From Aldrovandia affinis (Eukaryota; Chordata; Actinopteri; Notacanthiformes; Halosauridae), in assembly GCA_029706075.1 (NCBI GenBank), contig JAINUG010000039.1, forward strand, positions 840,001 to 904,000: a stretch of 64,000 bases of DNA. The letters are read 5' to 3'. The notes beneath the pieces were generated by a model. It worked only from the letters and a program-made list of their open reading frames with translations. It was not told the DNA's origin and ran no database searches. Within the stretch, counting starts at the first letter, position 1, and each line of letters begins with the position of its first letter. A program made the translations under genes and the position numbers. Positions 38,401 through 64,000 of this stretch are shown piece after piece.

Positions 38401-38749
38401 ACTACAGCAAACCCGAGGCGGCTATGTTAGCTAAACTATCCATCTTGCAAATCCCGTTCGTCAGCCTGTCACTGTCACCGCTGTCAAGTAGCTAAAATGC
38501 TAACCAGCGAGTTAAGTTACGTCCTCTCGTTAAGGCCACCGTGTCTTTCCCACCACTCCCGTGTCCAGCTAACGATGATGCAAAATATATCTAACTGGCG
38601 ATCGAGCTTACCTTCTCTCGCTTGTCCCAACTGTATTGCTTCGGTTCCTCTTCTGCGTTGTTATTGATCGCGTTTTCGCCTCCGTTCGACGTTAGCGTCA
38701 AATCCTTGTCGGATTTTCTTTTGGATTTCTTGGAAAAGCAGCAGCCCAT
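30586..38749 (-). CDS. rp2: RP2: lipid-anchored ARL3 GTPase-activating protein; five coding exons
   Basis: RP2 is the TBCC-domain protein mutated in X-linked retinitis pigmentosa. It activates GTP hydrolysis by ARL3 and helps release lipidated cargo at the cilium. The N-terminus [12 protein letters not shown] keeps the myristoylated Gly2 and palmitoylated Cys3, with an extra Cys4. The beta-helical TBCC domain follows: [50 protein letters not shown] holds the arginine finger (human Arg118, about residue 130 here). The C-terminal NDPK-like domain spans exons 2-5 and ends NFADMQMGL. All splice phases agree. Exon 2 has two compensating one-base shifts. The gene is divergent from slc9a7 and in tandem with jade3, as in human Xp11.3. 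Confidence 0.95.
30814..30899 (-). CDS. rp2: rp2 coding exon 4
   Basis: 86 bp completing a split Gly codon, then [19 protein letters not shown] and ANEVFSGTK, with acceptor CTCTTAG and donor ACTAAG/gtaagt. It corresponds to the NDPK-like domain of RP2. Confidence 0.93.
30900..31332 (-). other. rp2 intron 3
   Basis: Short intron that contains an antisense family A SINE at 31031-31176. Nothing else is recognisable. Confidence 0.6.
31031..31176 (-). mobile_element. SINE, family A (antisense)
   Basis: A full head-to-tail copy. The minus strand has GGCTCAGTTGGTAGAGCA, GGTTCAATTCCCAC, and the stem-loop GTCGCTTTGGATAAAAGCG with the loop GGATA. It lies inside rp2 intron 3. Confidence 0.88.
31333..31447 (-). 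CDS. rp2: rp2 coding exon 3
   Basis: 115 bp, reading [20 protein letters not shown] then [18 protein letters not shown]. Acceptor CAAACAG, donor CTAAAG/gtaccg. IQTKEVSM aligns with LVQTKEVSM of human RP2. Confidence 0.93.
31744..31953 (-). mobile_element. SINE, family B (antisense)
   Basis: On the minus strand: TGTAGTGTAATGGTTAGGGA head, GGTTCAAATCCC B box, TTGAGCAAGGTACTCAACC block, ATCCAGCTGTATAAATGGAT, then the stem-loop CGCTCTGGATAAGAGCG and GCTAAATGCC. Confidence 0.88.
33960..34266 (-). mobile_element. SINE, family C, 13-bp target duplication
   Basis: Same family as 24791-25150. The minus strand starts GGCCTCCCGCGTGGTCCAGT and has GGGGTTCGATTCC as a near-consensus B box. It is flanked by a perfect 13-bp duplication AACTGAAGCTTTC (33947-33959 and 34267-34279), so the insertion is relatively young. 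Confidence 0.88.
34534..34764 (+). mobile_element. SINE, family B
   Basis: Head GGCAGTGTAGTGTAAGGGCA, B box GGTTCAATTCCC, conserved TTGAGCAAGGTACTTAACC, stem-loop CGCTCTGGATAAGAGCG, and an AATGTAATGTAAAATG tail. It is the best-preserved family B copy on the plus strand. Confidence 0.9.
35323..35472. repeat. CA microsatellite with AT end
   Basis: Interrupted ACACAGAC repeats pass into a pure CA run at about 35400-35462 and a short TATATA tract. On the transcribed strand it is a TG/GU run starting about 73 bp downstream of the rp2 exon-2 donor. Confidence 0.9.
35545..36213 (-). CDS. rp2: rp2 coding exon 2 with two compensating frameshifts
   Basis: 669 bp, exactly 223 codons, with acceptor CTTACAG and donor GATGAG/gtgagg. 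It carries nearly all of the TBCC domain. After VEVFLCCAT one extra base near 35914-35916 moves the frame. [20 protein letters not shown] and [20 protein letters not shown] continue in the new frame, and a missing base at the C5 run 35632-35636 restores it before [14 protein letters not shown]. Because the total length is in frame and the conserved sequence is intact, a consensus error is more likely than a null allele. Confidence 0.92.
36461..36664. mobile_element. foldback hAT-like element with perfect 8-bp duplication
   Basis: The ends CAGGGGTGTCAAACTCA and TGAGTTTGACACCCCTG are inverted, and nearly the whole 204 bp folds on itself around a short loop. Perfect CTCTAGAC duplications flank it (36453-36460 and 36665-36672). 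It has no coding capacity. It resembles palindromic Angel-type elements of fish. Confidence 0.8.
37021..37236 (-). mobile_element. SINE, family B (antisense)
   Basis: The minus strand carries TGTGGTATAATGGTTAGGGA, GGTTCAATCCCC, the TTGAGCAAGGTACTTAACC block, stem-loop GCTCTGGATAAGAGC, and TGTAATGTAATGTAA terminal repeats of the UnaL2 type. Confidence 0.88.
38612..38749 (-). CDS. rp2: rp2 coding exon 1
   Basis: 46 codons from ATG at 38749 to REK/gtaagc. [16 protein letters not shown] carries the acylation signal, and [14 protein letters not shown] matches the end of human exon 1. The middle ([16 protein letters not shown]) is longer than in human by about twelve residues. Confidence 0.94.
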
Positions 38750-39000
38750 GATGACGACCACCTTGTGTGTGTGATTTTTTTGTCTACCAAGCCAGTTAGT
38801 TGCCTGCAAAAAGCTCGCTCGCTATGCGGTGTTCTGTGTTGTTTCTGTATTTCCTCGTCTCACGATCTTTGTGGGGTTCTGACTAGGACACGCACAACCT
38901 GTGTGCTTCCAGTTCCCTCGCCTATCGAGGCAGCCAATCAATACTTAGCAATTGGTTACTTGGGAACAGCGAATCAGCTCGCTAGCTAATACGTGTCATG
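38750..39000 (-). promoter_or_regulatory. rp2: probable rp2 promoter and 5' UTR
   Basis: It lies immediately upstream of the rp2 ATG, with CpG dinucleotides and two CCAAT-type boxes (CCAAT on the plus strand at 38934-38938 and CAATTGG just after). No TATA box is evident. The assignment is by position and weak motifs only. Confidence 0.35.
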
Positions 39001-39331
39001 GAAGGAGAAGTAAAAATGCATGACTCGAGGGTTGCTTTATTGGACCGGTTGCGCACAGGTTGCGCGCTGTAAAGCCGAAGAATAGCACCACCGCTGCTTT
39101 GATCTTTAGATAAAATAAAGTAATGCATGATGCCTGTATCAAAATGCCTGTGTAGTTAATTATTCAGTATGAATGTGATTGGCTTTTTTATGCAGGGCAT
39201 GAACAAGGTGGTCTCGATGGGGAGTTAAGTCCGTAACTGTAGCTTTGTGGAAGTGTCACGGAGGTAAGATTCAGTATAAATAGGCTACTATATATACGGC
39301 AGCCAATGATATACAGAGGATTTTAAAAGGA

Positions 39332-39336
<5 letters not shown>

Positions 39337-39391
<55 letters not shown>
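39337..39391. repeat. TG microsatellite
   Basis: About 27 TG dinucleotides followed by a G9 run. Confidence 0.95.
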
Positions 39392-39393
<2 letters not shown>

Positions 39394-40762
39394 GGGGGGT
39401 GAGAGGGTAGTCAGAGGAAGTCAATTGAATATGGGGGAGTTTGAGGAATCGTTGTAAAGGATCAAATCTGGGGTGTTTGCCAACACCGGAGATGGTGGCG
39501 TGAAATAGCTAGCTTTTAGTATTTAGTCTTAGAATCTATGTTACAAGCAATCTGCACGGCAGGCTTAAAATGTAAAATTAGCCAGCTGATTAATAAGACC
39601 GCCTAAAGGCAGTCTATTAATGTAATCGTGTTGTAGGTCATTTCCTATATTTACCGTGACACAAAAAATATAAGTCAAATTACCCATCTAGGAAGCTCCC
39701 TAATGAATACTTAGAGGGATATCTCCTAGACTGCGCCCGGGAACGAAAGCCTAGAACCCAGATAGCGTAGCAGCATATGAGGAAAAGGCAGTCAATAAAA
39801 TGTTACGTTGCTTGATGACATGCTTTGCTCTTTAGCACAAAAAGATAATTCTGTGCCAGTAGTAGATAAATTACAGCCACGTGAATATAAGCGGGGGCGT
39901 TGAGATAAGAAGAGATATATCAAGCCTAATTCAATCTAAATTCTAGAAACGCTTCCCTAGCAAAAAAAACAAGGAAACAGATTTTCCATCTGTATAGATG
40001 TCGTGCATTGTTTCCTGTCAATGCAAATATATTTGTATATATATATATATATACATTAACATCCAATGAACATAGATTAATATTTTTTGTTTTTATTTTA
40101 TAGATACCTTAGTCTAGGGGGACTAGTTCTACCATCTGTACATCTGTACCATCTGTAAGAAGGTCCGTGGTGAAATATTGCAGGAATTCTGCAGAAAAAA
40201 TATAACATAACGTCATCAACACATGTATTGTCACGTGGTTTACAGACGGCCGTTCTCCCAGGACTATCTTACTGGAGGTTTCTCCTTGAACGGGTATATT
40301 GAATACATGTATAGCGTAACCAAAATCTTGGTAAACCACACTGGTTATGTACTACATTGACGTGTGTAAAATATAGCAATTTTTGTGTTATTTCGCATAT
40401 TTACATTGCAGTGTGTTTATACGAGCACTAGATGGCGCTCACACGACTTTTCTGATTATACGGTAGGGTGTACGCATATCCCAAAAACTACAGGTGCAAA
40501 GTAAGGACAAAGTAATCGAAGGAGAAAGGTACCCACTCTCTGCTGCTGCTTCCTAATATGATTTTTGTTATTGTGTGTTGCGACCACACGGGTCTTCGTC
40601 AGGTAAAAGGTTACTAACCCGATTTTGTGAGTTGAGATAAATAATAATAATAATTCTCAAACAGTGCAGCAAACTGGTGCCCACACTCAGCGTAAGACGC
40701 CCCAGAATGATAGTTATTGTGATGACTCATTGTCATTCACATTGCTTTGAAAAAAGCAAGTA

Positions 40763-41314
40763 CAGGTACTCCTCACTTAACGACCTACCCGTTTAACGAC
40801 CGCGCGGACTTACGACCAGCTCTCCGACCAGTCGGTATTGTACGCTGTACGAGAACTTTGGTCGTGGAAACGGCAGCGCTCCGTCTCAGCGTCAAGCATC
40901 TCATCTCGCATCACCCTTTCTCAGCCTCAGTCTCGTTCCCGCAGTAATATGTAAGAGTTAAAACAAAGTTATCAAGTTGGAGTTTCCTTTAGACCTTTTC
41001 TTTATTCAGAATATATAAAAACGATTAGCTGTATTTACAGTATGCAAACCTAAGTAATGTATATTAGAGCTGATTTCCTCTATTCTGTTTATTACAGTAT
41101 ACAGTACACTACTGTATAAACATTTTAAAATATACAAAAAATGTTATAAATGGTGCAAAGGTGACATTAAAACAATATCTAAAGACGGTTGACACAAACC
41201 CACTTTCAGTATGCTTGAAATATCGGTAAGGGGCGGCTCCTCGCTTATCGACCAATTCGCTTAACGACCTAGCCGTATGAACGGAACTCGGTCGTTAAGT
41301 GAGGAGTATACCTG
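40763..41314. mobile_element. Tigger/pogo-like non-autonomous DNA transposon
   Basis: The left end CAGGTACTCCTCACTTAACG and the right end, read inverted, CAGGTATACTCCTCACTTAA, are inverted repeats of about 23-25 bp. Each is flanked by TA (40761-40762 and 41315-41316). Further copies of the TTAACGACC motif lie inside. At 552 bp it carries no transposase. The TA target and this terminal sequence fit the pogo/Tigger group of Tc1/mariner. Confidence 0.7.
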
Positions 41315-43744
41315 TATGCATAATAGTGTTCAATCCGCAGGGTGAGGGCAAGGTTGTCAGTACGCCTGCTTTTATGTACTTAATGATAAATGGCCAAAAT
41401 TGTCATAAACCTAAGAGACAAAGGGATAAAGAAAAACAGTCTTTATATTGATGTGAAAATTATATTTAACATCAATAACTGTGACCTCTTACCCTCCAGC
41501 AAGTGTACATTTCAGTTTATTTAAGATTATTACTCATCTGTTTTGTAGCATATCTCCCCATGGATTATTGCCATTCAAGATGGAAACCAAAGTATTTTAA
41601 GCAGAACTTACATATCCAAGTGTCAACTAATTAATTCATACTACTGACAGCATCTTCTTTATCTTTATCTTGAAGCTTCAACTGTGTTGCAGTAACTGCG
41701 ACATTAGCTTAATGAAGCATAGCATCCATTGCGTATTGTGGTCTGACTGAGGCAGGGATTGGCCTAAAGCGAATTGGAAACAACCCCCTGCTGGTGTCGG
41801 GGTTGGATCTGCAGCGATGCTCTGCAATGACGGTGCATCCGGATTGATGGTACACCGACAGTGGCAGGGTGTAATTTGCTGAGAGGCCTCAGCGTGGGTT
41901 CTGACCAGGAAAACACAGGGCTTGATGGATTGACTCATGCAGTCCCATGGTGATTAGAAACACGAAGGACCCCCAGACAGCGTCCCGATCCCCAGAACGA
42001 TGAACTAGTTTGGGCAGCCCGTATCGATCTCCTCCCCTGTTTGAAAGAGGCTCATAGCTCATCCGTAGATGACTGATTCCAGTCTGCTCCCTTCCAGGAA
42101 TCATCCTGTTAGGCCTAAGCCAAGGTGTAGAGGACACAGAAGTACTATTGTATTTCCTTCTCACAGCTGCATGGAGATAATCATCTTTTGCTTGGTCCAA
42201 GACTTGCTGATGGCAGAGAATAGACCTGCAACTCAACTGCAGCCTGCAGGAACGTAGTCAAAACCACTGAATGACAAACATATTCCTTGTTATATAAAGG
42301 AAATCACAAACGTGAAAATGGTCAATGTATATCTATTTGCAGTGTGGGCCTACAGTTCGTATATTTATTTGGCAACGTCTATAATATCTTATTCTTCCAC
42401 ACAAACACATCATCCTCATGTTTTCCCAAGTCACAGCTCCCTTCTTTTCACATAAATTTCCCCCTGCCTTTCAGACACCCTTATCTTACGCCTTTCCTAG
42501 TGTCCTGCCCAAGGGCACCAATAATCCAGCTTCACGTCACAACAACTCGAGCATCAGTGGCACCATTTCTACACAACTAACGCAGCAAAGATAGAGGAAA
42601 ATATTATTTTTATGGAACGCCTGTTTCTGGGCACTGGTAGTGAAGAATGGAAATAAATATTCTCACAGAGCCTTGGGAAAGTGTACATTTTTAGCTCTTC
42701 AGTTCCTGATGACACAGATGTGTGAAGTGAAGGACCTCTCTTATTGATAGCACTCTTCTTGATTAAATGTGTAAGTGTCCATTCTCACCACCACCACAAT
42801 GTTGATGAATGGTATGATGATATTTTTTATACTGATTGCAGAACACCCCACTCTCACTTCTTTGTCTTAATTTCCCACATCTCCCCTCTGCAACAGAATA
42901 TTCTGTAGGTTTAGACTAGAACAGAATGGGAAGTACTTCATTAGAAGTAATGAAGATACTTGCTGTGTTATCTTGCTATGGATGAGAAATCATTATACGC
43001 AGCCTTCCATAGGGTTAGATCTTGAGTGGAGAGTGGTAGGCTTAATTTATTATATTTAATGGATGAAGACTGTCAAAACATCCAACCATGGAAGAATGTA
43101 TATATGCAACCTCATGTGCAAATATGCTATATGCAAATTAATCTATGCAAGTTTAGACAAATTGACAGTGGTAGTCTTGATTCCTTATTGGGAGACATTA
43201 AAAGCCAGGGAGCCAAGCATTCTGATGGAATACATTGGAGGCAATTGAAAACAAGAGTTTGCACAAGTCAGTCTGTGCCAGTTAAACAAGATCAGTCTCA
43301 TTCTGGCAGTTGATTAAATGCATGTTTAGTTTAGACTCATTCCACTTGAACATGGCATTATCTGAATATATAGTGACACCGGCTGACATTTTCTATGACA
43401 GCTAATCTTTAAAACAAAGGTATTTTGATTAATAATAAAGTCTTTATGGAAAACTATGAGAACTGAAATAATGTATAGGCCTTCTCCAGATAAGGTCATT
43501 ACAATATTGTGGATAGATTATTACAACCATCTTCAAAAAACAAAACACATTGAATACTGTGTCCTATTTAGTCTTGATGTTGAATTTTGTTTGGTTTCAT
43601 AAAACCATTCAAATTCTTTGCAGAAATGTAGGTAAAAATGGGTGGAGGTGGAATGACTCCATCTTTTCAGACTCCACTACCACTGATTCTATACATGAAT
43701 TAACTGCCATCACCACTGTGTACATGTTTAACTTTTCTTTCCCT

Positions 43745-43912
43745 GTGTTACAGGTACGGTGTGGAGCTGCCAACAATGACGTATATTGCAGTGTTACTAC
43801 ACTGCTCTCTTGCACTAACCATGATTAATCTTACCAGGTATAAATTCACTTTTTGTAAGTCGCTCTGGATAAGAGCGTCTGCTAAATGCCTAAAATGTTA
43901 AATGTAATGTAG
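43745..43912 (+). mobile_element. LINE 3' end fragment with UnaL2-type stem-loop
   Basis: After a diverged region the sequence ends TGTAAGTCGCTCTGGATAAG, AGCGTCTGCTAAATGCC and an AATGTAATG tail. The upstream 100 bp also match the fragment at 60127-60285, which suggests a shared LINE 3' UTR rather than a SINE body. Confidence 0.65.
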
Positions 43913-44535
43913 GCTCAATGTAAAACTGCACACGAACTTTTAATGTTTTTAGCCTCAATGTTGACTGTAAGCTACAAAGTGGTTGCTGTTCTGTTCCAAT
44001 GGTGAAATCTGAAATGAGGGGGGGTAAACACCTGAGATGGTGCGCTCGTATTTTTGTTCAGTGTAAGCATGTTTTTCTGAAAGGAGTTTGCATTTTAGGA
44101 CTACCTTGTCCGTTTACTACATGCACAACGTAGAAGCATTATGCGGAAGAGCACGAGGCCAAACTGTTCCCTTCCCTTGTTCCAACAATACCAGCGAACA
44201 GATTGCTGACGAACACTATTTCACAAACTTGAAAATGTACAAAATAGGCTGCAGCCATTACAATGTATAACAGCGATCTAAAAGAACAATGCCCTCTAAA
44301 ATAACAAACAGTACCAGCCTGCTTTAAAAAAAAATGCTTCCCTTTTATAATAAATAAATAAATGAAAGGGAAAATATAAATCGTGTTCACTCAGTGGACC
44401 TTAAAACCAGCAGTCAGTCAATTGGTTCTTCATCGAGGGGGGCACTACCATTTCTAGCTGCAGTGCGTCCACGAAACGGCGCAGTGTGTCTTTAAAAGGT
44501 TGAGCAGGCTGCGGGCGAAGGTTTCACGGTTCTAG

Positions 44536-61093
<16,558 letters not shown>

Positions 61094-61879
61094 TGACGCC
61101 GATGGCAGTTTGGCCACACGGTGCTTTTTGGAAACCTGAGCCTGTGCATCGGCACACCGCAGCGGAGGTATCCACTGCCAGGGGGAGCTTTCTGATTGGT
61201 CTGTGGCGAGCTGGGGGAAACGCTCTGATTGGCCGGACTGCCAGAACAGCGATCATGTTCTGAAAATAATCACCTCTCGGGGGAGGAAGTCCAGACCAGA
61301 TGTCTCTCGGTTCCTCGCTGCTCGGGTTAGCCTGGCACGCTCACAGTGTACTTGTTTTCTCGTCTGACTGCCGCCGAAACGCATTCTGAGTGCTGACTGT
61401 ATCACATTTGCCCTCGAAACGCGTTCGAATGCCAGTCCGTTCGCAGCTCATGCATAAATGGAGCCGGCAGCAAAAAGGGCTTTGCTTTATTGACTCTGTT
61501 CCATGAAACTTGTTAAGAAAGGAAAGCGCTCCTTGTGCAAACTGTAATCTGGTTGCGTTGCGTACGCTGTATTTGACGTTACTTAGCTCGGATGTGAAGA
61601 GTGCGTCGCCCTGCTTGTAATCACTCCTCCCTCACAGAAGGACTGACATTAGTGGCACTTCAGCGCAGGGCTGGAGTAATCAGAAATGCCCATTCGAGTA
61701 TATCGCGCAGTGAAGATTGCTGTGCCACTGCATGTGTGGCCCCTCCCAGATCAGTCGAGAATGGCAGTTGGCAGCACCGACACAAAGGGGGCTTAGGCCT
61801 CGTCATATTCTGGAAAGTTCCTCCCTTCATATCAGGTGTCTTTTCTGTCAGCCAAAAGGGTTTTACATATATATATATA

Positions 61880-62024
61880 CATGCCATTTAGCAGATGCTT
61901 TTATGCAAAGTGACTTACAGTAGTGAATGCATACATTTTTCAGTATATGTGGTCCCAGTGGGAATTGAACTCACAACCTAAGCGTTGTTAACGCCATGCT
62001 CTACCTACTGAGCCACGTAGAACC
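61880..62024 (-). mobile_element. SINE, family A (antisense)
   Basis: The minus strand shows GGCTCAGTAGGTAGAGCA, a B box (GAGTTCAATTCCCACTGGGA) and a diverged stem-loop GTCACTTTGCATAAAAGC. Confidence 0.85.
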
Positions 62025-62661
62025 ACAGCCACAACCACAACCAGGGTGTTTTTTTATTTTTTTAATCTTGAAATCCCCCCCGCCAGTAGTTTACATGACA
62101 GATATTTTCGAGGTGTTATTTGTCCTGTCAGCTGTCAGCGGGGGCCTCTGCTCTCCTGCAGGGCCTGTGCATCCGTTTGTGTTGGGAGGTGAGTCGACAC
62201 GCGCTCATGAATCAGGGGAATATGCTGTCTCAGTTCCTTGGGGGGTTTCATCAGGAATGAGAATGGCTGAATCAGCCCCCGAGGCCCACTGTAGAGCTGG
62301 AGGAAGTCTTGTCTGCCGGGGATAAAGACGCGTTGTTTTCGCTCACTACGCTCTCGCCGACCCCGTTGGAAACATTCCAAGGGAAATGTTTCGGTGGAGT
62401 ACAAAAAAAACCACAAAGAAAAAAACCCTCCTCGCTTGAATTTTTTTTACAGCCCCTTCTGTGTGTGAGTTGTGAATTCTCCCCCTTTTACAAACGCCCA
62501 TATGGAATAAAGAGATGCACACTCATCCATTCGGAGCCGCTCAGGCATGTTGGTAAACTCCTGATATTATCTGCCGCACGCACGCTCACTTTGTGCCAAA
62601 TGCTTCCAATGGTAAGGTAAACAGAAAGTCAAGTGGCCTGACCACAGACTCTTAAGTTGTT

Positions 62662-62662
<1 letters not shown>

Positions 62663-62703
<41 letters not shown>
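62663..62703. repeat. TG microsatellite with TATA end
   Basis: About 15 TG units followed by TATATATATA. Confidence 0.92.
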
Positions 62704-62707
<4 letters not shown>

Positions 62708-63019
62708 AATATATAAATATTCCAAGCTTTGCTTTGAAGAAGCATTTAGCAAATCCAGCTGAAAGGTTTGCTGTGCTGGTCAGGATGCAGTTCAGTGTCT
62801 TGCACTGCTTCCGGGTTGCCTGCCCCCTCCTCCCTAATTCTCCACTGTGCCCACATTCTGGCCTGGGCCCCCTGCCCCCGCCCTGTATCCCCCCTTCCTC
62901 ATACCTTGCTGCCTGTTTCCAGCTGGAGCTCTGTGCTAAACTGTACACTCTGGAACCCCCTCTTCCCATTCAGACTGGTTCCATTTTATTCTATGAAAAC
63001 CCAGGCCTGAGTCATGCTT

Positions 63020-63235
63020 TTACAATGTGTGTGCCTGTGTGTCAGTGTCTGTGTGTTTGTGTCTCTGTGTGTGTGTTTGTGTCTCTGTGCGCACGTGTGT
63101 GTGTACCTGTCTGCGTGCTTGCGTGTGTGTTTGTGTCTCTGCGTGTGTGTTTGTGTCTCGTGTGTGTTTGTGTCTCTGTGCGCGTTTGTGTGTACCTGTC
63201 TGTCCGTGTGTGTGTGTGTGTGTGTGTGTCTCTGT
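63020..63235. repeat. TG/TCTG-rich microsatellite
   Basis: Interrupted TGTGTGTTTGTGTCTC repeats with short TG runs. Confidence 0.9.
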
Positions 63236-63499
63236 GTAATATATGTAGGGGAGATGCCCCAGACTGTACTGGATGTCCCAAGCCTTTGCGTGGTTCTCCT
63301 GTATAATCTGACCATGACACACTGCAGCAGGCTTAACTGCATTCTCGCATTAACATGTAACGATGGGGGCGAATTATTTACTACCAGTGTGTTTTGTTTC
63401 TATGATATTAATAGCACAATTGATATGTACATATAGAGTATATGTATTTATTTTATATATACAGTATATAATCTCTGTCTGTGTGTTTGTACATGTTTG

Positions 63500-63502
<3 letters not shown>

Positions 63503-63534
<32 letters not shown>
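63503..63534. repeat. CA microsatellite
   Basis: About 15 CA units between AT-rich flanks. Confidence 0.92.
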
Positions 63535-63536
<2 letters not shown>

Positions 63537-64000
63537 ATGTTCACATATATGTATAATATGTAGGTCATGGGACTAATATTTGAAGATGTCTTCATATTAA
63601 GTTGTTTAAAAAGGTTCACATTTTTAGGGGAATGTGTTATATGTATGTGTAATTGTGTTTTTGACCATATTTATATATTCTTTGACCATAACCTTTTAGA
63701 AGGTTTCAAAGGTAGTCAGGATATGGCTTGACTTAAAAAAACACAATTATCAAGCAAATCTCTCCTGAACTTGGGTCACTAGGGAGCTAGCTATTAGTCA
63801 TTGCTAAGTGGCTTTGATTGGTTTATGGACATTTAACTCCCATCTCCCTTTGGAATTTGTGTCTGGAATGAAAGTAGTACAATGAACCATATTCTTTATA
63901 GTCTTGCTTGTGTGGCTGGAACGTTAAGCATATAAAAACAGAATTTACACTGATTTAAAAGTAAATAAATAAATGCACATGTTAGCCTCCATGCAGGTAC

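Larger units (their letters stand above)
36214..38611 (-). other. rp2 intron 1
   Basis: It contains a near-perfect foldback hAT-like element (36461-36664) and an antisense family B SINE (37021-37236). The remaining sequence shows no exon-like signal. Confidence 0.55.
39001..44480. other. intergenic DNA between divergent rp2 and slc9a7
   Basis: It holds a long TG repeat (39337-39391), a short AT repeat near 40.03 kb, a Tigger-like element (40763-41314) and a LINE/SINE tail fragment (43745-43912). A 115-codon minus-strand open frame at 41889-42236 is unrecognised and not called as a gene. Nothing else is identifiable. Confidence 0.45.

Noticed and set aside
62986..63436. Overlapping Cys-Val and Thr-His open frames
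   Set aside because: Same cause: interrupted TG repeats.

Overview
This is vertebrate nuclear DNA, almost certainly from a teleost fish. Exons are short and bounded by GT/AG splice sites. Introns and intergenic DNA are full of CA/TG microsatellites. There are many tRNA-derived SINEs, and two of their families end in the GGATA stem-loop tail known from eel UnaL2-type LINEs. Short hAT, Harbinger and Tigger-like elements are also present. The species cannot be fixed from the sequence. Nothing bacterial, viral or CRISPR-like was seen.

Layout, left to right. (1) 1-4.1 kb holds the last splice junction and terminal exon of an unrecognised plus-strand gene. (2) About 7.76-29.1 kb holds the minus-strand gene jade3 (PHF16), with ten coding exons at 8.3-16.8 kb and two inferred 5' UTR exons at 17.2 and 29.0 kb. 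(3) About 29.5-38.8 kb holds minus-strand rp2, complete in five coding exons. (4) 39-44.5 kb is intergenic. (5) From 44.6 kb to the window end is the 5' part of plus-strand slc9a7 (NHE7), with coding exons 1-3 separated by a 14.2-kb intron 1. The order and orientation slc9a7 (divergent) rp2 - jade3 (tandem) match human Xp11.3, which supports the identifications.

The three genes are a conserved neighbourhood, not a pathway. JADE3 is a PHD-finger scaffold of HBO1 histone acetyltransferase complexes. RP2 is a lipid-anchored GTPase-activating protein for ARL3 that serves ciliary trafficking. NHE7 is a trans-Golgi cation/proton exchanger.

Points worth a second look: a minisatellite in a jade3 intron whose units copy the adjoining exon's 5' splice site; two uORFs in the inferred jade3 5' UTR, the second overlapping the main start as ATGA; six apparent one-base indels at or near G/C-rich tracts in jade3 and rp2 exons, which look like consensus errors rather than gene decay; a decayed hAT transposase; several non-autonomous elements with exact target-site duplications; and SINE families with different heads but one shared LINE tail.
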